DNA of 64,000 nucleotides, from NCBI RefSeq assembly GCF_030409505.1, contig NZ_JAUFPZ010000002.1, positions 3,479,501-3,543,500 of the forward strand. The letters run 5' to 3'. The position numbers and the translations under genes are program-made. The stretch is from Zunongwangia endophytica. GTDB lineage: Bacteria; Bacteroidota; Bacteroidia; Flavobacteriales; Flavobacteriaceae. Each line of letters opens with the position of its first letter. Position 1 is the stretch's first letter. Positions 62,441 to 64,000 of this stretch are shown piece by piece. The notes under the pieces were generated by a model, which was not told the DNA's origin, searched no databases, and was given only the letters and a program-made list of their open reading frames with translations.

Positions 62441-62819
62441 ACTTGCCTTTTTTTTGGCAGGAGGATACACGGCAACGCTGCTTTTTTTCTCGTTGTATAA
62501 AATTACACCAGAATTTGAAGTAGGAGGGTTTAGTGTAACCGATAAGATGCTGCATGCATCTGCCTATTTAATGTTATTTGTATTTTGGAATTTGGCTTTT
62601 TTTCTGAAATCCAATACAGAAACATCATATAAGTCGACAATAGTAAAAATAAGTTTAGCTTGTATTTTCTTTGGTATGTTAATTGAGGTCTTACAAGGGA
62701 CGCTCACTAGCTACAGACAAGCAGACTGGTGGGATGTTGTCGCAAATTCAACCGGTGTTTTAATAGCATCATTTCTTTTTTTAGCTTTTGAGCGACCACT
62801 CAAAAAGGTTAAAAACTGA
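62433..62819 (+). CDS. VanZ-like small membrane protein
   Basis: 128 residues with four membrane helices. The family pattern shows in DKMLHASAYLMLFVFWNLAF and GMLIEVLQGTLTSYRQADWWDVVANSTG, the latter close to the VanZ motif with conserved Glu and Asp. It starts at GTG inside the end of gcvH. The function of this family outside teicoplanin resistance is unknown, and resistance should not be assumed. Confidence 0.82.
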   Translation: MVKLAFFLAGGYTATLLFFSLYKITPEFEVGGFSVTDKMLHASAYLMLFVFWNLAFFLKSNTETSYKSTIVKISLACIFFGMLIEVLQGTLTSYRQADWWDVVANSTGVLIASFLFLAFERPLKKVKN

Positions 62820-62881
62820 TATTTGTTTAATTTTTTGGAAAAAATATTTATTTTAGCAAACCTTATTAATCAATAACCATT

Positions 62882-63604
62882 ATGGAACCTAAGAAAAATC
62901 CTAAAGCAGATTTGTCCAGAAGAAGCGTATTGTTTCTTCAATTAGGTCTAATATTGGTTCTTTTTGTAACCTGGCAGGCTATCGAATGGAAGACTTATGA
63001 AAAGTCTGATATCGATACCGGAATGGTGCAGATGGATCAATTAGAAGACGAAGAAATTCCAATTACTCAAATGCAAAACACGCCTCCACCACCACCGCCA
63101 CCACCACCGGCGCCAGAGGTAATCGAAGTTGTGGAAGACGAGGAAGAAGTAGAAGAAGATGAAATCGAATCTACAGAAACCAGTCTTGAGGACATCGTAG
63201 AGGTAGAAGAAGTTGTTGAAGCACCTTCTGAAGAAGAAGTTGCAGATGTTCCTTTTTCTGTAATTGAAGATGTGCCAATTTTCCCAGGCTGTGAAAATCT
63301 TAAAAACAACGATGAGCGTAAAGCTTGTATGAGTGAAAAAGTTCAGAAATTTGTAGTGAAAGAATTCGATACAGATTTAGGTTCAGAACTTGGATTATCA
63401 GGTATTACTCGTGTAATTGTGCAGTTTAAGATTAACAAGCAAGGAAAAATCACAGAGGTTAGAGCTCGTGCTCCACACCCTAGATTAGAGCAGGAAGCAG
63501 CTAGAGTAGTTAATAAACTACCTAAAATGCAACCAGGTAAACAAAGAGGTAAGCCAGTAGGTGTTGTTTACTCGCTACCAATTGTTTTCCAGATTCAGGA
63601 TTAA
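62882..63604 (+). CDS. tonB: Energy transducer TonB
   Basis: 240 residues. One N-terminal membrane helix (SVLFLQLGLILVLFVTWQAI, about 15-34), nine consecutive prolines at 68-76, and a Glu/Val-rich periplasmic linker. The TonB C-terminal domain (about 155-240) has LSGITRVIVQFKINKQGKITEVRARA. It passes proton-motive energy from ExbBD to TonB-dependent receptors. The motif IFPGCENLKNNDERKACM before the domain recurs in the truncated gene downstream. Confidence 0.93.
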   Translation: MEPKKNPKADLSRRSVLFLQLGLILVLFVTWQAIEWKTYEKSDIDTGMVQMDQLEDEEIPITQMQNTPPPPPPPPPAPEVIEVVEDEEEVEEDEIESTETSLEDIVEVEEVVEAPSEEEVADVPFSVIEDVPIFPGCENLKNNDERKACMSEKVQKFVVKEFDTDLGSELGLSGITRVIVQFKINKQGKITEVRARAPHPRLEQEAARVVNKLPKMQPGKQRGKPVGVVYSLPIVFQIQD

Positions 63605-63628
63605 AAAATTACATTTTATAATATTTTT

Positions 63629-63657
63629 AAGAAATCCCGGTAAATCCGGGATTTCTT
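63629..63657 (+). terminator. Intrinsic terminator after tonB
   Basis: AAGAAATCCCGG (63629-63640), loop TAAAT, CCGGGATTTCTT (63646-63657), then AT-rich sequence. A perfect 12-bp stem, 25 bases after the stop. Confidence 0.9.
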
Positions 63658-63715
63658 TATTTCAGGATAGCTTTAAATAGCGTATCTTTCGACCCGAAAA
63701 ATCTTTTATCCTGAT

Positions 63716-64000
63716 ATGAAGTATCTTCTACTTCCAATTCTATTCTTCTCTTTTTGTGGTTTGTATTCTCAGAATGCTGAGGTTTATCCCGTTTTTCCAG
63801 AATGCGATACTGTAAACTATAATTCTTCTGAAGCTTGTTTTAATGCTACTTTGACTGAATTTGTGGTAGAGCGTTTTCAAGTGCCTTCTACTTTACAGGA
63901 GAAAAGCTATAACGGACAAATTACGGTAATTTTCGAAGTTAGCAGAACCGGTACTTTTCGTGTAATGTATGTTGATGCAGCTTACGAAAGCTTAAAAGAG
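63716..64000 (+). CDS. TonB C-terminal-domain-like secreted protein, cut by the window end
   Basis: 95 codons are visible with no stop before the edge. A signal peptide (MKYLLLPILFFSFCGLYSQ) is followed by VYPVFPECDTV and ACFNATLTEFVVERFQVP. Then comes ITVIFEVSRTGTFRVMYVDA, matching the start of the TonB C-terminal fold in the gene just upstream. It lacks the TonB membrane anchor and proline linker, so it is not a normal energy transducer. Probably a paralogue; the full length and function are unknown. Confidence 0.72.
   Translation, partial: MKYLLLPILFFSFCGLYSQNAEVYPVFPECDTVNYNSSEACFNATLTEFVVERFQVPSTLQEKSYNGQITVIFEVSRTGTFRVMYVDAAYESLKE

Noticed and set aside
62433..62819. Teicoplanin resistance gene vanZ
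   Set aside because: Only the generic VanZ-like fold is recognisable. No other van genes are present, and such proteins are widespread without a resistance role.
63080..63112. Short CCA/CCG tandem repeat as a microsatellite
   Set aside because: It encodes the normal proline spacer of TonB; length is ordinary for the family.

Overview
The window comes from a member of the Bacteroidetes, most likely a marine-type Flavobacteriaceae (Gramella/Zunongwangia/Salegentibacter-like). Four things point there: an SprA-type outer-membrane translocon of the type IX secretion system, a complete alternative complex III (actABCDEF) followed by a CuA-type cytochrome oxidase, TAnnTTTG-type -7 promoter boxes in front of many genes, and the ruvA-sprA-gcvH gene order. 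No tRNA, rRNA, CRISPR array, insertion sequence or phage gene is visible.

Region 1 (about 292-27504) is one large plus-strand exopolysaccharide/capsule locus. It opens with a NusG/UpxY-type antiterminator gene and a 330-base leader carrying a GC-rich hairpin. A sugar- and sulfate-activation block follows: manC (GDP-mannose), cysC-cysD-cysN (PAPS synthesis), cysQ (PAP removal) and a UDP-glucose dehydrogenase. Next is a graveyard of broken nucleotide-sugar genes (fcl, gmd, a UDP-glucuronate-epimerase-like gene) containing a terminator-like hairpin and a 15-bp perfect hairpin. Then comes a visibly AT-richer assembly block: murA-wzx-murB-glycosyltransferase (overlapping or 1 base apart), a Wzy-type polymerase, an acetyltransferase, a glycosyltransferase, a heparinase II/III-like protein and a sulfotransferase. 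The locus closes with an AlgD-like GDP-mannose dehydrogenase, a glycosyltransferase, the initiating phosphoglycosyltransferase and the export genes wza, wzc and wzi. Together these predict a Wzx/Wzy-assembled, sulfated, uronic-acid-containing polysaccharide, possibly with a lactyl-ether (muramic-acid-like) sugar made by the locus MurA/MurB pair. That last idea is the most unusual hypothesis in the window.

Region 2 (27501-36129) is mostly housekeeping: a metallophosphoesterase with a small membrane protein, an AsmA-like protein, a double-domain universal stress protein, the rimP-nusA-infB operon (with a terminator-like hairpin in its leader) and a small SPOR-domain protein.

Region 3 (36253-48254) is the respiratory operon actA-actF, coxB, coxA. 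It moves electrons from quinol through alternative complex III to a heme-copper oxidase. ActA carries six heme c motifs, ActC has a C-terminal helix-hairpin-helix extension, and ActF has a histidine-rich insert.

Region 4 (48359-64000) holds ruvB, a cytochrome P450, queG, a malic enzyme with a phosphotransacetylase-like domain, ruvA, the 7.2-kb sprA, gcvH, a VanZ-like membrane protein, tonB and a truncated TonB-C-like gene at the window edge. Several TTG or GTG starts were chosen from reading frame and spacing; no Shine-Dalgarno signal was used, since these are rarely informative in this phylum.
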